Assembly (NCBI GenBank): GCA_946406115.1
Contig: OX291543.1
Location: 35,614,815 to 35,678,814, forward strand
Source: Apoda limacodes
Taxonomy: Eukaryota > Arthropoda > Insecta > Lepidoptera > Limacodidae
DNA: 64,000 nucleotides
Reading direction: 5' to 3'
Under the pieces are notes generated by a model. That model had not been told where the DNA came from. It made no database searches and saw only the letters and a program-made list of their open reading frames with translations. Positions 10,336-21,800 of the stretch are shown here, piece by piece. The translations under genes and the position numbers were made by a program. Positions within the stretch are counted from its first letter, which is position 1. Each line of letters begins with the position of its first letter.

Positions 10336-10604
10336 CTGCAGATACCTTGGCTTATGAATTAAATGTAAATGATCAAAAAACAAACGCGAAAACAAAAGCA
10401 GAAAGCTAAAAGTAAAAAATTACAGTCTTTGAAAAGGGAGCGTTTTTCTTTTTTGTTTATTTTTTCAGCCATCATTTAAAAGGAGGTTGTCAAAAAGGAG
10501 TTTTAATTAAACAAAACTAATTTTTCTATGTATTGCTTTTTATTTTATTTTAAGTTTCTAATTTAAATAGCACAGAAGTTATCGTTACGTTCATAAGTGT
10601 AATA

Positions 10605-10697
10605 CCTTCTTTTGCAGGCCAGTGTAGACGCGATTCCGAATCGAATGACACCTCAGAAAAAAGTTGAACAAGAAAGCACTTGTTGACTAGACTATCT
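10605..10697 (+). repeat. Inverted partner of 1556-1650
   Basis: Contains GAATGACACCTCAGAAAAAA and GCACTTGTTGACTAGACTA, the reverse complement of the block at 1556-1650. It lies just outside the Tc1-like element on the right. Confidence 0.75.
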
Positions 10698-10907
10698 TTA
10701 TACGTAATGTTCATTCAAGTGTTTGTTTATTACTATAAACACTCTTTATAAATACTCCATATTGTGTAACTTCTGAACGACTTGCCCGATTAAGGTCATA
10801 TTTACACACACTAGATATATTTTTTTCTTTTACAATCACAAAGGTTTATAGCTATGTTAAAATATAAATTATACTATATGATGTATAAAAATAAAAATAA
10901 CCAATTC

Positions 10908-11304
10908 ACTTGGGTCCCACGCACTCATTTACTATCTCCAAGAGCATTGTGATACTTGGTGTTGACATCTCCAGAGATGTTCAGTTCCGAGATCATTTGA
11001 AAGACCAGATGAAGCTGGCATCCAAAAAACTTGAAGTACTCAACAGAGCAAAGCAGTTTGGGGAAACCTCGGATGAAAGCTTTAATATAAATCACGTTCA
11101 CGTACAATGCGTTTTGAGAGGAACTTCCTTCCGCGAACGTTTAGGTCGCGGAATGAGCTCGCTGCCAAGGTTTTCTTTAGAGTATACAATATGGGGTTCT
11201 TTAAGAAAGATAGAATACATTTTTAAAAGTTGGCAAGGCGCAAGTGACGTTGCAAGCGTTTATAGACTGCATTGATTAGCTTACGATCAGGCGGACCGTT
11301 AGCG
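10908..11304 (+). mobile_element. jockey-like LINE fragment with internal deletion (copy 2)
   Basis: Begins in the RT region with ATCTCCAAGAGCATTG and the VDISRDVQFRDHL..Q.KLASKKL segment, also seen at 39.9 kb and 55.4 kb. After CAGAGCAAAGCAG it jumps, through unrelated sequence, to the C-terminal part (GGAACTTCCTTCCGCGAACG) and the 3' UTR. It ends near 11304 without a poly(A) tail, so the extreme 3' end was lost. Confidence 0.85.
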
Positions 11305-11484
11305 GTAGTTAGTGCTATTATATCTAATACGTGTTACCTACCGGCAGTTGATGCTATTGTATGTAGTAATTGTAACCTACTGGTAGTTAGTGCTATTGTG
11401 GCCCCTACGTCCTCTCCGGGTTTCCGCCTCAATTCTGTCCATTTCGTGACGCCACTGTCGCATACACGTGGTTAAGTCAAACGA
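11305..11484 (+). repeat. Degenerate 39-bp units plus left copy of an inverted sequence
   Basis: 11305-11394 holds about two diverged copies of the 39-bp unit found at 16090-16275 (GTGCTATTGT motifs). 11395-11484 (CCCCTACGTCCTCTCCGGG to AAGTCAAACGA) is the reverse complement of parts of 15762-15966. Confidence 0.8.
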
Positions 11485-11736
11485 AAAAAAAAAATTGTAC
11501 GACTAAAAATTTTTTATTTAAAACATTAATTGTATTTTAGTTTATTTGTATTATTGATAGTGTTTTTAAAAGGGTAACTATCGAGTTTCTTGCCGGATCC
11601 TTCTCGGTAGAAATCAACAACATTGTGAACCGGCGGGAAGGTGGGAGGGTTCAAAAAATAATATTTTATAACTTTGACGATTCAAAAGTGATTGTAAAAT
11701 TCTTATTTGAATAAACCATTTTGACTTTGACTTTGA
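11485..11736 (+). mobile_element. SINE-like insertion (lepidopteran 3'-tail type)
   Basis: Contains TTTCTTGCCGG, CTTCTCGGTAGAAAT, GAACCGGCGGGAAGG and the end TTGAATAAACC followed by repeats of TTTGAC, a pattern I recognise from abundant short retroelement tails in moths and butterflies. Its limits are set by the uninterrupted copy at 15877-15966 (reverse complement), where AAGTCAAACGA joins directly to ATGCTCCCGC. No obvious target duplication remains. Whether it is a true SINE or a truncated LINE 3' end cannot be decided here. Confidence 0.7.
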
Positions 11737-13385
11737 ATGCTCCCGCTCACCGTCTACTTACCAGTGTGCACCATTTCTTTTCGACATTTCGTCGTTGGAT
11801 TTTGTCGGCATCGGTACCGCCTCGCAAATTTAAATCGGTTATGGAATTAAAATATTGATATTAGCTCAGAATAAAGTGTTTTTTTTTAAGTAACCGTGAT
11901 TATGTGACAATAGTTAAGCCTTTTGGCGTCGCTTTCGCAATAGACTATTCTCTGGAGATCCACGGAGTCCCGTGTAATGTCGTGTTCAAAGACCGCGATG
12001 AAGCAAGTGCGAATCCCTCAAATGCGGGCTGGCCACGCTAGGCGCCGCACCCGTTCCAGCCGTATCGCAGCAGTTTAGGCTCGCCAACCTGGTCAAGCTA
12101 GCGACAGGCCACAGCGGCGCGACAGCGAGCGCTCGGTCGCTCCAATTACTGCGCCGACACTCCCGTCGGACAAGCCAAGTGCTTTTCAAGAATATCACGT
12201 GGCAAACGAGGTTTGGTCTATTGAGTGCTCGGGATAGTACTTTCACAGATTTTATCAGTCACTCTGTTGCTTCAGTTACCGGTCTTCAAACGTTCTAAGG
12301 ATTCCGAGGGCAATTAGTAATAGTTACTTTTGTGACTTTAGAACTGTTTTATAGGATAAAAAAAGAGTGGTAAAGCAGAATAATTTAAAATTTGCATTGG
12401 AGTAATTAAAATCTTACGTTTCTACAACAGAAATGGTCGGATTTATCTTATATTAATGGAAATAAAATTTTAAAATCATATGGCCGCTCCAAATTTTAGG
12501 AAATTAGACACAAATTATGATGATCATGATATAATTCTTGGCATTTGATGTAATTTTTGAAGATATTTCGCTTTTTTTTTTTTGAGCTTTGCCACACATG
12601 TCCCATTGGCATCTTACAAGTTTATATTTCAAATGAGTCAATATTATAGCGAATCCTAGCAATAAAATCCTATTTACAATAACTGGATTTCGCAATGAAA
12701 TACCTAACTACACTAACGAAAATTGTTTAAATTCTTATAAAATATTTCTTTAATGACTTACAATCATATTAAAGTTGCAATGCCATAATCGATAAATACT
12801 TGTAAATTGGTTTCAATTATGCAAGAATAATAAACTACCCTCAACCGAGTAAGTACTTACTTACGTCCAAAATTGCATAATTATAATGAATTTACCTATA
12901 AGGTGCTAGGAACCCGTGTTAATCATTACAATCCCCGAGTAGGGAAAACGTATGTAGTTACATTAAACATTCCGAAATATTTCTTTTGAAAAAGAAAATT
13001 AGTATTCAGGGCAAAATATACAATTAACAGGATTAAAATGACAGGATCTACCTTTCAAGATATTTATAAATATAGTCTATTTATATTTTTTGGTACATTA
13101 ACCAATTTGGTAGCAGATTAAAATAATATAGTCAACGAATATTAGGGTTTGACAGTGAATTTGTTTGGTATTTTTTTTTTGATAGTTAATCCGTTTACGA
13201 GACGTTGTTAATTTTATGGAATTCTAATATTAAATATATAAAATAAGTCCTTAATACAAAGAAGACAATGAAGGGGATTTTTTTTCTTTTTTTTGATTTT
13301 TTTTGGAACGCAAGGAGTTGCAGATTTTTAACGGAATAGAATTCTATATATATGACGAGTTTGATGGCCCAGGGCATGCGTTTTT
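11737..13385. other. No gene recognised; GC-rich patch at 11960-12290
   Basis: 11737-11790 continues the sequence interrupted by the SINE-like insert. 11960-12290 is clearly GC-richer than its surroundings, with several CG dinucleotides, and could be an exon or 5' flank of a host gene, but no frame shows a recognisable domain. The rest is AT-rich with no call. Confidence 0.4.
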
Positions 13386-13605
13386 CCAGGAGGGTAAAGT
13401 TCCTCCTGGGGTTATTAACTGCAGGAAGTTATGTGATCTCTAGCCGCTCGTCCGTCCAGGACCCTAAGTCCCTGCTAGGGAGACTGAATTTAAAAGTTTT
13501 TGTATTCTGGCCGTGCATTCTTCTAGGAGGGTAAAGAGTCTCTTAGGAAGGCTCAATTTGACGAGTGATCAGAGCTTGCACTCTTCCAGGAGGGTAAAGT
13601 CCAAA
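13386..13605. repeat. Three-fold short motif AGGAGGGTAAAG
   Basis: CCAGGAGGGTAAAG or CTAGGAGGGTAAAG occurs near 13386, 13523 and 13586, the last two preceded by related GCA(T/C)TCTTC sequence. It looks like a decayed tandem duplication. Confidence 0.5.
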
Positions 13606-15169
13606 ATTATTCGCATTTGAATCAGAATCAACGGCATACAACTTTAAGATCCTTATACAATCAGAAAATCAGTGTAAGCTGTTTTAAAAACACGCTGTTC
13701 GAGAATCTTTTCAGGAGATTGACCTATCTGCCTCCGAGAGAGATCACATGATCCTATGATGTGTGAAGACCACCAATACCGACAGCCTCACCAGCTGGCC
13801 TAAGTCTTTCCACTATCATCCTCGATACTTAAGGTACGTAGTTATCTTGGCGTATTTAAATGAGATTTGAAAGCCGTATTGGGAGCGAACGTTCTGGCGA
13901 GCAAACCTACACGCGAATGCCTTTTGTGACCCACTACAAAACCAGAATAATCAGAATTACTTAGTAAACATAAACAATGTGTGAAAATCCCCCGTCGCAT
14001 GTCGTGCAGTCGAAATTGGAAGCATGCTGATTTGGGGACAGAGTTTCTTATGAAAAACTGGACGGAAGAAAATGTCGCTTTAGTGACTTACAGTTGTCCA
14101 TATTTATACTCATATCACCGTGCTTGAGGTAGATGGTAAATTTAGTACATCAATAATATTTCAATCTTATGTTATGTAATTTCTTTATTTTCATGCTCAA
14201 GAACGTTAAAAGGGAACGAGCAAGGCAGAATTATCGAAGAAGTTCCACCTGGGCACAATTTATTTTTGCATTGAATTGAATTTATTTTTCCTTTAGTGTT
14301 ACATTCAGCCCGGGTTTTTTTTTTTTAAATGCTTACATGGAAAGCACCTCCCACCGACACGAATTAGCTAAAGATAATGAAAATTAGTATCGTGTTTTGG
14401 TAACACATAAGTCCCTTGCATCTGATGATATGAAGTCAAATTTGGCATTATTTATTAACTAAACACGTTGTATCGTTGGTGTGAAAAATGTTATGTAAAA
14501 TACTGTAGTAGACATTAAAAGCCGGCACAGCTAGATCAACGGTCTTTTTAAATTTGTTACATAAGTTCCAATTGGATATTTGGAACATCCAAATACTTTC
14601 TATTGCTTTTATTAATGTTAATTTGACCCTCTGTAGTTTAGCGTAGACTGTAAGCAACATACCGTTCAATCGCCTGCCAAACTCATAGAAGATATTTTAA
14701 AACGTATTCATGCACTGTAGCCCGTAGTCTACGCTCTGAGCTTACAGTCTAGCACTTTAGAAGACTACTAGGCTACATATATAATCACTATTTATGTTTT
14801 ATTTTGTTTCTGTGTGCAATGAATGTCTTTATTTTATTTCCTTATTATGGCTTTTAGAATTTTCAAAAAACATTAAAAAGGATTAAAATAGGTTATTCAA
14901 GAGAAATATAATAAAATAATTTTAAAGGCTCAAGGTATTAAATGTAGTTTAGTTTCGTCTACGATTTTAAACCAGTTTGACTAAGATGTATTATTTAATA
15001 AGTTTTTGACTAAGGTATCTAATCAATAAATCCTAATTTTTTTGTGTATATTAATGATGGATAACGTACTTTTTGTTTGAATGCAGTTATTTTGTAAAGG
15101 TATTTAATCAACAAATCCTTATTCTTTTTGTTTGCATTAATAAAGGTCCTTTTTATAAGCAGACTGAAC
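13606..15169. other. No gene recognised
   Basis: AT-rich sequence with short incidental frames. No domain, RNA gene or known repeat was seen. Confidence 0.45.
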
Positions 15170-15757
15170 CACTCACCAGGTGATAACTGACACGTCGCAC
15201 TCACCAGGTGATAACTGACACGTCGCACTCACCAGGTGATAACTGACACGTCGCACTCACCAGGTGATAACTGACACGTCGCACTCACCAGGTGATAACT
15301 GACACGTCGCACTCACCAGGTGATAACTGACACGTCGCACTCACCAGGTGATAACTGACACGTCGCACTCACCAGGTGATAACTGACACGTCGCACTCAC
15401 CAGGTGATAACTGACACGTCGCACTCACCAGGTGATAACTGACACGTCGCACTCACCAGGTGATAACTGACACGTCGCACTCACCAGGTGATAACTGACA
15501 CGTCGCACTCACCAGGTGATAACTGACACGTCGCACTCACCAGGTGATAACTGACACGTCGCACTAACCAGGTGATAACTGACACGTCGCACTCACCAGG
15601 TGATAACTGACACGTCGCACTCACCAGGTGATAACTGACACGTCGCACTCACCAGGTGATAACTGACACGTCGCACTCACCAGGTGATAACTGACACGTC
15701 GCACTCACCAGGTGATAACTGACACGTCGCACTCACCAGGTGATAACTGACACGTCG
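15170..15757. repeat. 28-bp minisatellite, 21 near-identical copies
   Basis: The 588-bp array equals exactly 21 units of 28 bp. The unit carries CACCAGGTG, a palindrome around a central A, and the phrase GATAACTGACACGTCG. Only one unit differs: a C-to-A change at 15566 (ACTAACC). Frames through the array (for example 15677-15940 minus) are repeat artefacts because 28 is not divisible by three. Confidence 0.98.
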
Positions 15758-16080
15758 CACAGCCCGGAGAGGACGTAGGGGCCACAATAGAAAGATTTTA
15801 CCTAACATTAAAATCCTTATTGTGGTCCTGGAGTACTCTCCGGGCCTATTGAGGCCTACCTGGTGAGACGCAATGACGAAAAGAAATGGTGCACACTGGT
15901 AAGTAGACGGTGAGCGGGAGCATTCGTTTGACTTAACCACGTGTACGCGACAGTGGCGCCACGAAATGGACAGAATTGAGGCGGAAATGCATCAAATTCA
16001 CAACCACGCTCTCTCACAACACGGAGAGGACTCCAGGATCACAATAAGGATTTTAATGGTAGGTAAAATCTTTCTATTAT
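15758..16080. repeat. Rearranged inverted copy of 11395-11790 with a local hairpin
   Basis: 15877-15966 is the reverse complement of 11421-11484 joined to 11737-11785, without the SINE-like insert. 15762-15788 is the reverse complement of 11395-11414. Within the block, 15784-15845 and 16022-16078 are inverted relative to each other (AATAGAAAGATTTTACCTAA against TAGGTAAAATCTTTCTATT), making a hairpin with arms of about 55-60 bp. Confidence 0.85.
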
Positions 16081-16089
16081 ATCTAGTAC

Positions 16090-16275
16090 GTGTACCGTAC
16101 CGACAGTTGGTGCTATTGTATGTAGTTATAGTTACGTACCGACAGTTGGTGCTATTGTATGTAGTTATAGTTACGTACCGACAGTTGGTGCTATTGTATG
16201 TAGTTATAGTTACGTACCGACAGTTGGTGCTATTGTATGTAGTTATAGTAACCTACCGGTTATTGGTGCTATAGT
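16090..16275 (+). repeat. 39-bp tandem repeat, about 4.7 copies
   Basis: Units of ACCGACAGTTGGTGCTATTG plus TATGTAGTTATAGTTACGT. The period of 39 is divisible by three, so one frame reads a repeated 13-residue phrase YRQLVLLYVVIVT. That frame (15966-16274) has no independent sign of being a gene. Related degenerate units are at 11305-11394. Confidence 0.93.
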
Positions 16276-17600
16276 ATTTGTATATGTGTTAAAATTATAT
16301 TTAAATGAGCAATTCTGTTACATATTTGTTTGTCTCGGAAACTATTAAGATAGGGTTTTGCTATTTAAATTTACCTATATAGTATTTTTTTTGTAAAAAT
16401 GCGATTCAAAAAAATCTCTCAGGTACTCTTACTTAATATTTGAAATCCGAAAATGAATACTTGAAAATAAAATTAAGTGAATCTGATTTTTGAAGTGTTA
16501 TCATATGGCAACGACCGGTCTGTGGCAATGCAACATACCATTGACCGCATCGCGTTGCACGTGAGATGTGAGACCTTCCTGTCGTTATCTCTTTTACTCT
16601 CAATCATTTTCCGCTTCACCTCTAGCACTCTTTCATTCTTCCCTGAAAATTTTAGGGGTGGTAGTTTGACTCCGGCAGTTTAAGTCGCGTCGCGGCGAAG
16701 GGTAGACGTGTAGGGTGGCGATTTTGCCCTAAGCGCCGCCGTCGGTCGTACGTTAATTTGTCTGGTGCATGTGCATAAGTTTGCGCAAGTTACCCGCAAC
16801 ACCGCTCTCGTCCACTGAAGGGTGTTGGAACATCACTTGTACTAAGTTATTCGCTTCGTTTGTCTTTGTCGCTAGTTACTTGTGAATTTTACATGAGGAT
16901 GGTAAATATAGACTTGTGGTAAATGTATTGGATAGTAATGACATAGTTTTGAGTCGGACAAATTGGTAAGTTTTTTTCAAGGGACGTGTTATTAGTGATT
17001 GAATTTTAACGACTGTTGACGATTAGGACTCACTACAATCGCCTGTGTTGAAGTAAGTGTTTTTTTTTTAATTTTTTTAGATAAAAGATCATGATAAGGC
17101 GTTTCAACGCTTGTTACTCGATTGCGCCATGAATATCAACTAGTTAATATATATGGTACGTAGGTGCTTATTCTGAATGATCGTGTAAAGTACTTTACTT
17201 TACCTCTGTATACTAAGTAGAACACTAAAGCAAATCCTTGCGCTGTTGAAATACATATGAAAAGCATGTGTAATTAATGAAAAAAAAAAATCAAAATTAA
17301 TTGAAGTCAAAGCACCACATGTTCCCCGATTACTCAACGATGCCTGGACCGATTAAGGGTATACTTCCCAGGTGATCCCATATTAATGTAATGAATTAAA
17401 AACTTAAGCTTTTGGAGAAAAAAAAATATTATTTGTTAAGTTGGATTTGGATTTGGAACTGGTATTATGTTGATGATAGTATAAAACTTTGTTACGAGTA
17501 TGGATATTTTTAGTGTACGAGAAAAAAAAGCAATTCGTCATTCAAAAGTATTAAATAAAAACTTTTTAACTAAAAAAAAACAACCGTCTTCAAAAAGATG
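16276..17600. other. No gene recognised; GC-rich patch at 16540-16830
   Basis: 16540-16830 is GC-richer with several CG dinucleotides (for example GTCGCGTCGCGGCGAAGG), like a promoter or untranslated first exon, but nothing downstream supports a gene. The remainder is AT-rich. Confidence 0.4.
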
Positions 17601-17771
17601 CACTAAAAAGGTAAAAATAATTACTTATTTCCAAAAATCTGATCTGAATTACAGTTTGAAGTCGGTGTCTATATGTACCTAACAGTTTATAACTTAACTT
17701 GCTTGACACTTACTTCAAACTGTATCAGTTTTTTTGGAAATAAGTACCTTATTATTTTTACCTTTTTAGTG
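17601..17771. mobile_element. Hairpin MITE, 171 bp
   Basis: Left arm 17601-17669 begins CACTAAAAAGGTAAAAATAA; right arm 17705-17771 is its reverse complement with small indels and mismatches, leaving a loop of about 35 nt. The whole unit folds back on itself, as expected of a small non-autonomous DNA element or fold-back repeat. No target duplication was recognised. Confidence 0.8.
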
Positions 17772-18170
17772 TTTTGTTTTATTGAGTTTCTACATCGCAG
17801 TTAAGTACAACGTCAGTCAGATAACTTATTTGAGGCTAAGTTAGGTTTGTGTGACATATAATTGGATATAGTCGAGCAGGTGGTGTAAAAATGGTTTTAG
17901 GAGTTTCAAATGAAGGAGAAATTGTACATCAATACCTTTTTACAAACGTAAAATATAACTATGAAGTTGGCAGATTTAAGTAGAATAACGAGGTTTTTAC
18001 TTAAGCCTTAACTTAGTTCCAAATATCCATCTGGTTCGATGTCAGTAATTTTAAAAGCCTTTTTTTAATTACATATTTCCTCAGAGGACAGAGTCAGATT
18101 AACAAAACAAACTTTTTGAATATTTAACTCTGATAAGGTTAAGATTTATTAATATATATATATATATATA
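17772..18170. other. No gene recognised; (TA)n at 18151-18170
   Basis: AT-rich spacer ending in a TA microsatellite that is the insertion target of the adjacent Tc1 element. Confidence 0.5.
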
Positions 18171-18760
18171 CACACCGGCACAATTAGCGGAACAGAAAAA
18201 AAAGTGAGACTATGAGATAATAACGCATATATTTGACGAAATCATTCAGATTGTTGGGGGGTGGCATTCTGGATTTAACCCTTCTTTTTAGCAAGTCCCA
18301 GACATGCTCTATCGGATTGATATCGGGGGAATTTGCTGGCCACTGCATCACCGGTATACCTACCGGTATACCTACGTGGCTCAGATATGCCTGTACCGAT
18401 TGTGCACTATGAGCACGAGCATTATCTTGCATTAGAATAAAGTCGTCACCAATAAATGGGGCAAATGGTACAACATGTTCTTCTAAAATGTCTCTGATGT
18501 ATCGATCTGCTGTCATGGTCCCTCCTGTGACTATCACTAACTCCGTGCGAGCTCCCAAACATATCCCTCCCCAAACCATAATCGAGCCGCCACCATAAGC
18601 CACTGTGTGTTCAAAATTAGACTGTATATGGCGTTCTCCTTTGCGTCTCCATATTTGCTGTCTCCCATCGATCTGTTTTAAAAGAACTCTGCACTCATCA
18701 GTAAAGAGAACCTGCTGCCATTCGTTCAAATCCTTTTTTTGTGTTCCGCTAATTGTGCCG

Positions 18761-18765
<5 letters not shown>
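18171..18765 (-). mobile_element. Truncated Tc1-like transposon with perfect 24-bp TIRs
   Basis: The ends CACACCGGCACAATTAGCGG (18171) and its exact reverse complement (ending 18765) match for 24 bp. The element sits inside a TA microsatellite, so the TA target duplication cannot be separated from the repeat. At 595 bp it is far shorter than a full Tc1 element (about 1.3-1.7 kb): the right TIR is followed almost at once by transposase sequence, so the N-terminal coding half was deleted. Confidence 0.93.
18184..18729 (-). pseudogene. Tc1-family transposase, C-terminal half
   Basis: About 180 codons on the minus strand without a stop. It carries the three-part catalytic core: Asp in LFTDECRVLL, Asp in LMQDNARAH and Glu in NPIEHVWDLL, with the GGGSIMVWGGI strand between, so the DDE core is intact. 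The DNA-binding N-terminal domains are absent because of an internal deletion next to the right TIR; the frame begins with a TTG, not an ATG. A small in-frame duplication gives VGIPVGIPV. It differs in sequence from the Tc1 relic at 2.3-10.3 kb. Such a fragment cannot act alone but its ends could be mobilised by a full-length relative. Confidence 0.92.
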
Positions 18766-18803
<38 letters not shown>

Positions 18804-21800
18804 GCCCATTTTCTTACAACAGTAACTGTGTAAAATCTAGAAAGAACGTTCACGTCGAATAGTAGAAGTAGTCGAATTTAAAAGTATTCATACGAGTGCG
18901 GTGTGAAGGGTGTAGGGTAGTAGTACACACAACATGAGACGTTTCGGTTGCGGCACACTCCTAGCTATACAGTTCATAAGTTAAATCTGATACACGAAAG
19001 TGCCCCCGCCACGTCGAGCAAAAGAGCGAAAAAGGCACGAAGTTATTTGGGCCATTACTGACCTGCAACTTCGTTGTGGAAAACATTACAACCCAAAATT
19101 TACGTACCCAACAAGCAATTTAGCGTTAGTTTCAGGTAATTCTGAAGCTCAGAGTACTACTATTGATTTATAATGAATTCGGTTGTCACTAAAAGTGTTA
19201 CAGTTCACTTATGAAATAAGTTTAGGTCTATAGGTTGTATTAGAACTGTAAAAAAACAGTTAAATATTCTTTATGACGTTAAAGCTTGTTTCGTCCTGCA
19301 GCGTCAAAAGCTGTTTGAAGATCTTCATTAACTCCCTATAATTCTTATTGCTTTTAATCTGCTATATTAAAGTAGCTTTTATATCATAAGGCTGTTGTTC
19401 AACTTCATTAACTTCATTGGTTCTGCAACGGAGTTAATTAAGAGTGTAGTAATACCAAACACTACCTGCGTTGTATAACTCTTACATACAGCTTACGCCT
19501 GTAATACAAAAGACAGTGATAAATTAAATAGTTATAGTAGTTTTATACGATCCTGATATCAGGTTTGGTGCAAGATAAACAAATGGTATTGTTAAATGAC
19601 ACCGTTTAATGATTTTAACGCTTTAAGTTTTTGTCTATAATCTAATCTTACATAATGAAAACATTTATCGAACTGAGCTAAAATTTGGGATTTCACTTCT
19701 TCGTAAAGAACCCTAATCTTAAGGTATATAGGTAAAGCTAAAGCCGGTATATTACTCTCCGCTGCAGATAGATGTCTTCGCTAAGTGCGTAGTTCCTCTC
19801 TTATGTCAACCAAAGATCGCATAAGCTCTTCGAGTGTCGTAATAGATTTAAGAAAAGTCTGCATCTTTAAAATAAATATCGCCATCTTCTATCACTTTCT
19901 GTTAAAAAAAAATATTTATTTATACAAAATCACTTTTAAATAACGTGGTACCTAAATTTTTCGAATTATTTTACATAGTTTATGTATACAATCACTAAAA
20001 CTGACCAACATTTGAAATTGAATGTCTAAAAACTATTGTAAGTTATTAGTACTTTTAGTTGTTTTACTTTTTTTCCTTAAAATCATATTTTTTCTAAGGC
20101 ACGTCAAAATTGAGACGAGAAACATGATATACAATCACATTAAACTTGCAAGCGCATTAATAATTAATATTACACTTTTAGAATACTGTTAACCAACAAA
20201 ACTTCCATTTTGTGATGAAAATGTTGCAATGTCCGTAGATAAACAGTAACACTTATTTAATGTTTATAAATTAATGTAATTTTATGAATTTAAAAGTTTT
20301 TAGTATCTACTTTTGACCCCGAAAACGATACAAATGATTAATAAGGTATCAAAATACGAACTAAAAGTTTCAATAAATTATATGGGTGCAATAAAGGTTC
20401 GAGCGAAAAACTGACGATTCCACAACAACTCTTATACACTTCTACTAAAGGTTATATAGAACCACTATAAAGGGTCTATACAGGCTTTACCTGCTAAATT
20501 TTGCGGCAAAATCGAAGATATAAAGGTGTTATTACACTCTATAACTCTCTTATAAATTATATGCTAACTCTTCAATATTTAAGCAGAACCAAAAAAAAGG
20601 TCCACTACAGCTTTTATTATCGCTAAAATGTTACTTGGGTAGCTAGATATATTTCCAAATTACATAAAGTCTAAACCAGTGGTTTAAGAATTATTGAGTC
20701 AAAGTTCCGTAGTTTCGTCAACTTACTGCCTCACCGATCATCAAAATTCTAAGGTTTTTCTAGCAGACCCACAATCTCCAAATTTTGTACACTTGATATT
20801 ATTGGTCTAATGATTGAATGTCTTTGCAAGCGATCTGGACGTCGTTTGGTTGATTTAAGTGTATTTTAAGAATATGCTGTGCTTTGTATCATAACAAAAC
20901 TACTTTTTATGATGATATCTAACCAATTACACGAATAAAACTTAGAAAAATAAAAATATTTTAATATCGATCGACAGCAAAAATAATGTTTAAAACCATA
21001 AGCCATAATGTTTAGAATCTCTCTGCCTCCTTTTTTAATCATTTCCATCCCCATTGTTATATTTTTTTATTATTACAAGGTAGGAATATTTTTATTTCAC
21101 ATGAAATTTCTTATATTTACCTTTTTCTTGTGGGTTTAAAGTCAAATTAAGCTCTCTTCGGATTCGATGGCAGCTATTCCTCATTTCTAAACTATATATA
21201 TATGATTCCCATGTGTATACAGCTCATTGCATTTGGTTTGAAGTTGCTTACATACATAATCTTTTTTAAAAATTAAATCATAGTAGGTGTGTTAATAATT
21301 TACGTTATTACTAATAATCCTGTAATAGTTTGGTAATTAACAATACGAATATATGATTTAAGAACTCGCATTAGGCGAATAACTAAGAGAATATTACAGT
21401 GAAATTGATCAATTAGTATGTCTGTTAATAACACTATAGTAAGAGTAGCTATCAGGAACAAACTTAATGCATAGACAGTTCAGAAAAAAAAAAAAACATC
21501 ACTATTGCGCTTGAAAACGTTTCTAGGGATTAGGAGGGATTAATTGCATTGCGTTGATTTGAAATGAAAAAACTGCGGTTCAAATAGTGTAAGTCTGTCA
21601 CAACGAACTTTCTCTGAATTTACTGGGCCGGTTAAGTAGCAGTTCGGTAAATACATTTATATCCACATATGAATTTCTGTGACCGAAACACGGATTGTAA
21701 CGTAAATAATTGAATTTTGACTATAGGGGTCACATTTGTCACAAAATTGTAAACAGTACCATGTGACATATGAAATGAAACGGCTTGTTGTGAGTGTCAC

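Noticed and set aside
11960..12290. Host gene exon in GC-rich patch
   Set aside because: Higher GC and CG dinucleotides suggest function, but all frames lack recognisable protein sequence; kept only as a note.
15170..15757. CRISPR array
   Set aside because: Units are contiguous identical 28-mers with no spacers, and the surrounding DNA is eukaryotic; it is a minisatellite.
15677..15940. 87-codon frame with repeated VSYHLVSATCQLSPGE phrase
   Set aside because: Translation of the 28-bp minisatellite, an artefact of the repeat.
15966..16274. Repetitive membrane protein (YRQLVLLYVVIVT repeats)
   Set aside because: Produced by a 39-bp tandem repeat that happens to be divisible by three; degenerate copies elsewhere do not keep the frame.
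18151..18798. Flanking TA runs as part of the Tc1 terminal repeats
   Set aside because: The 24-bp TIRs end sharply at CACACC/GGTGTG; the TA tracts are better read as the split target microsatellite.
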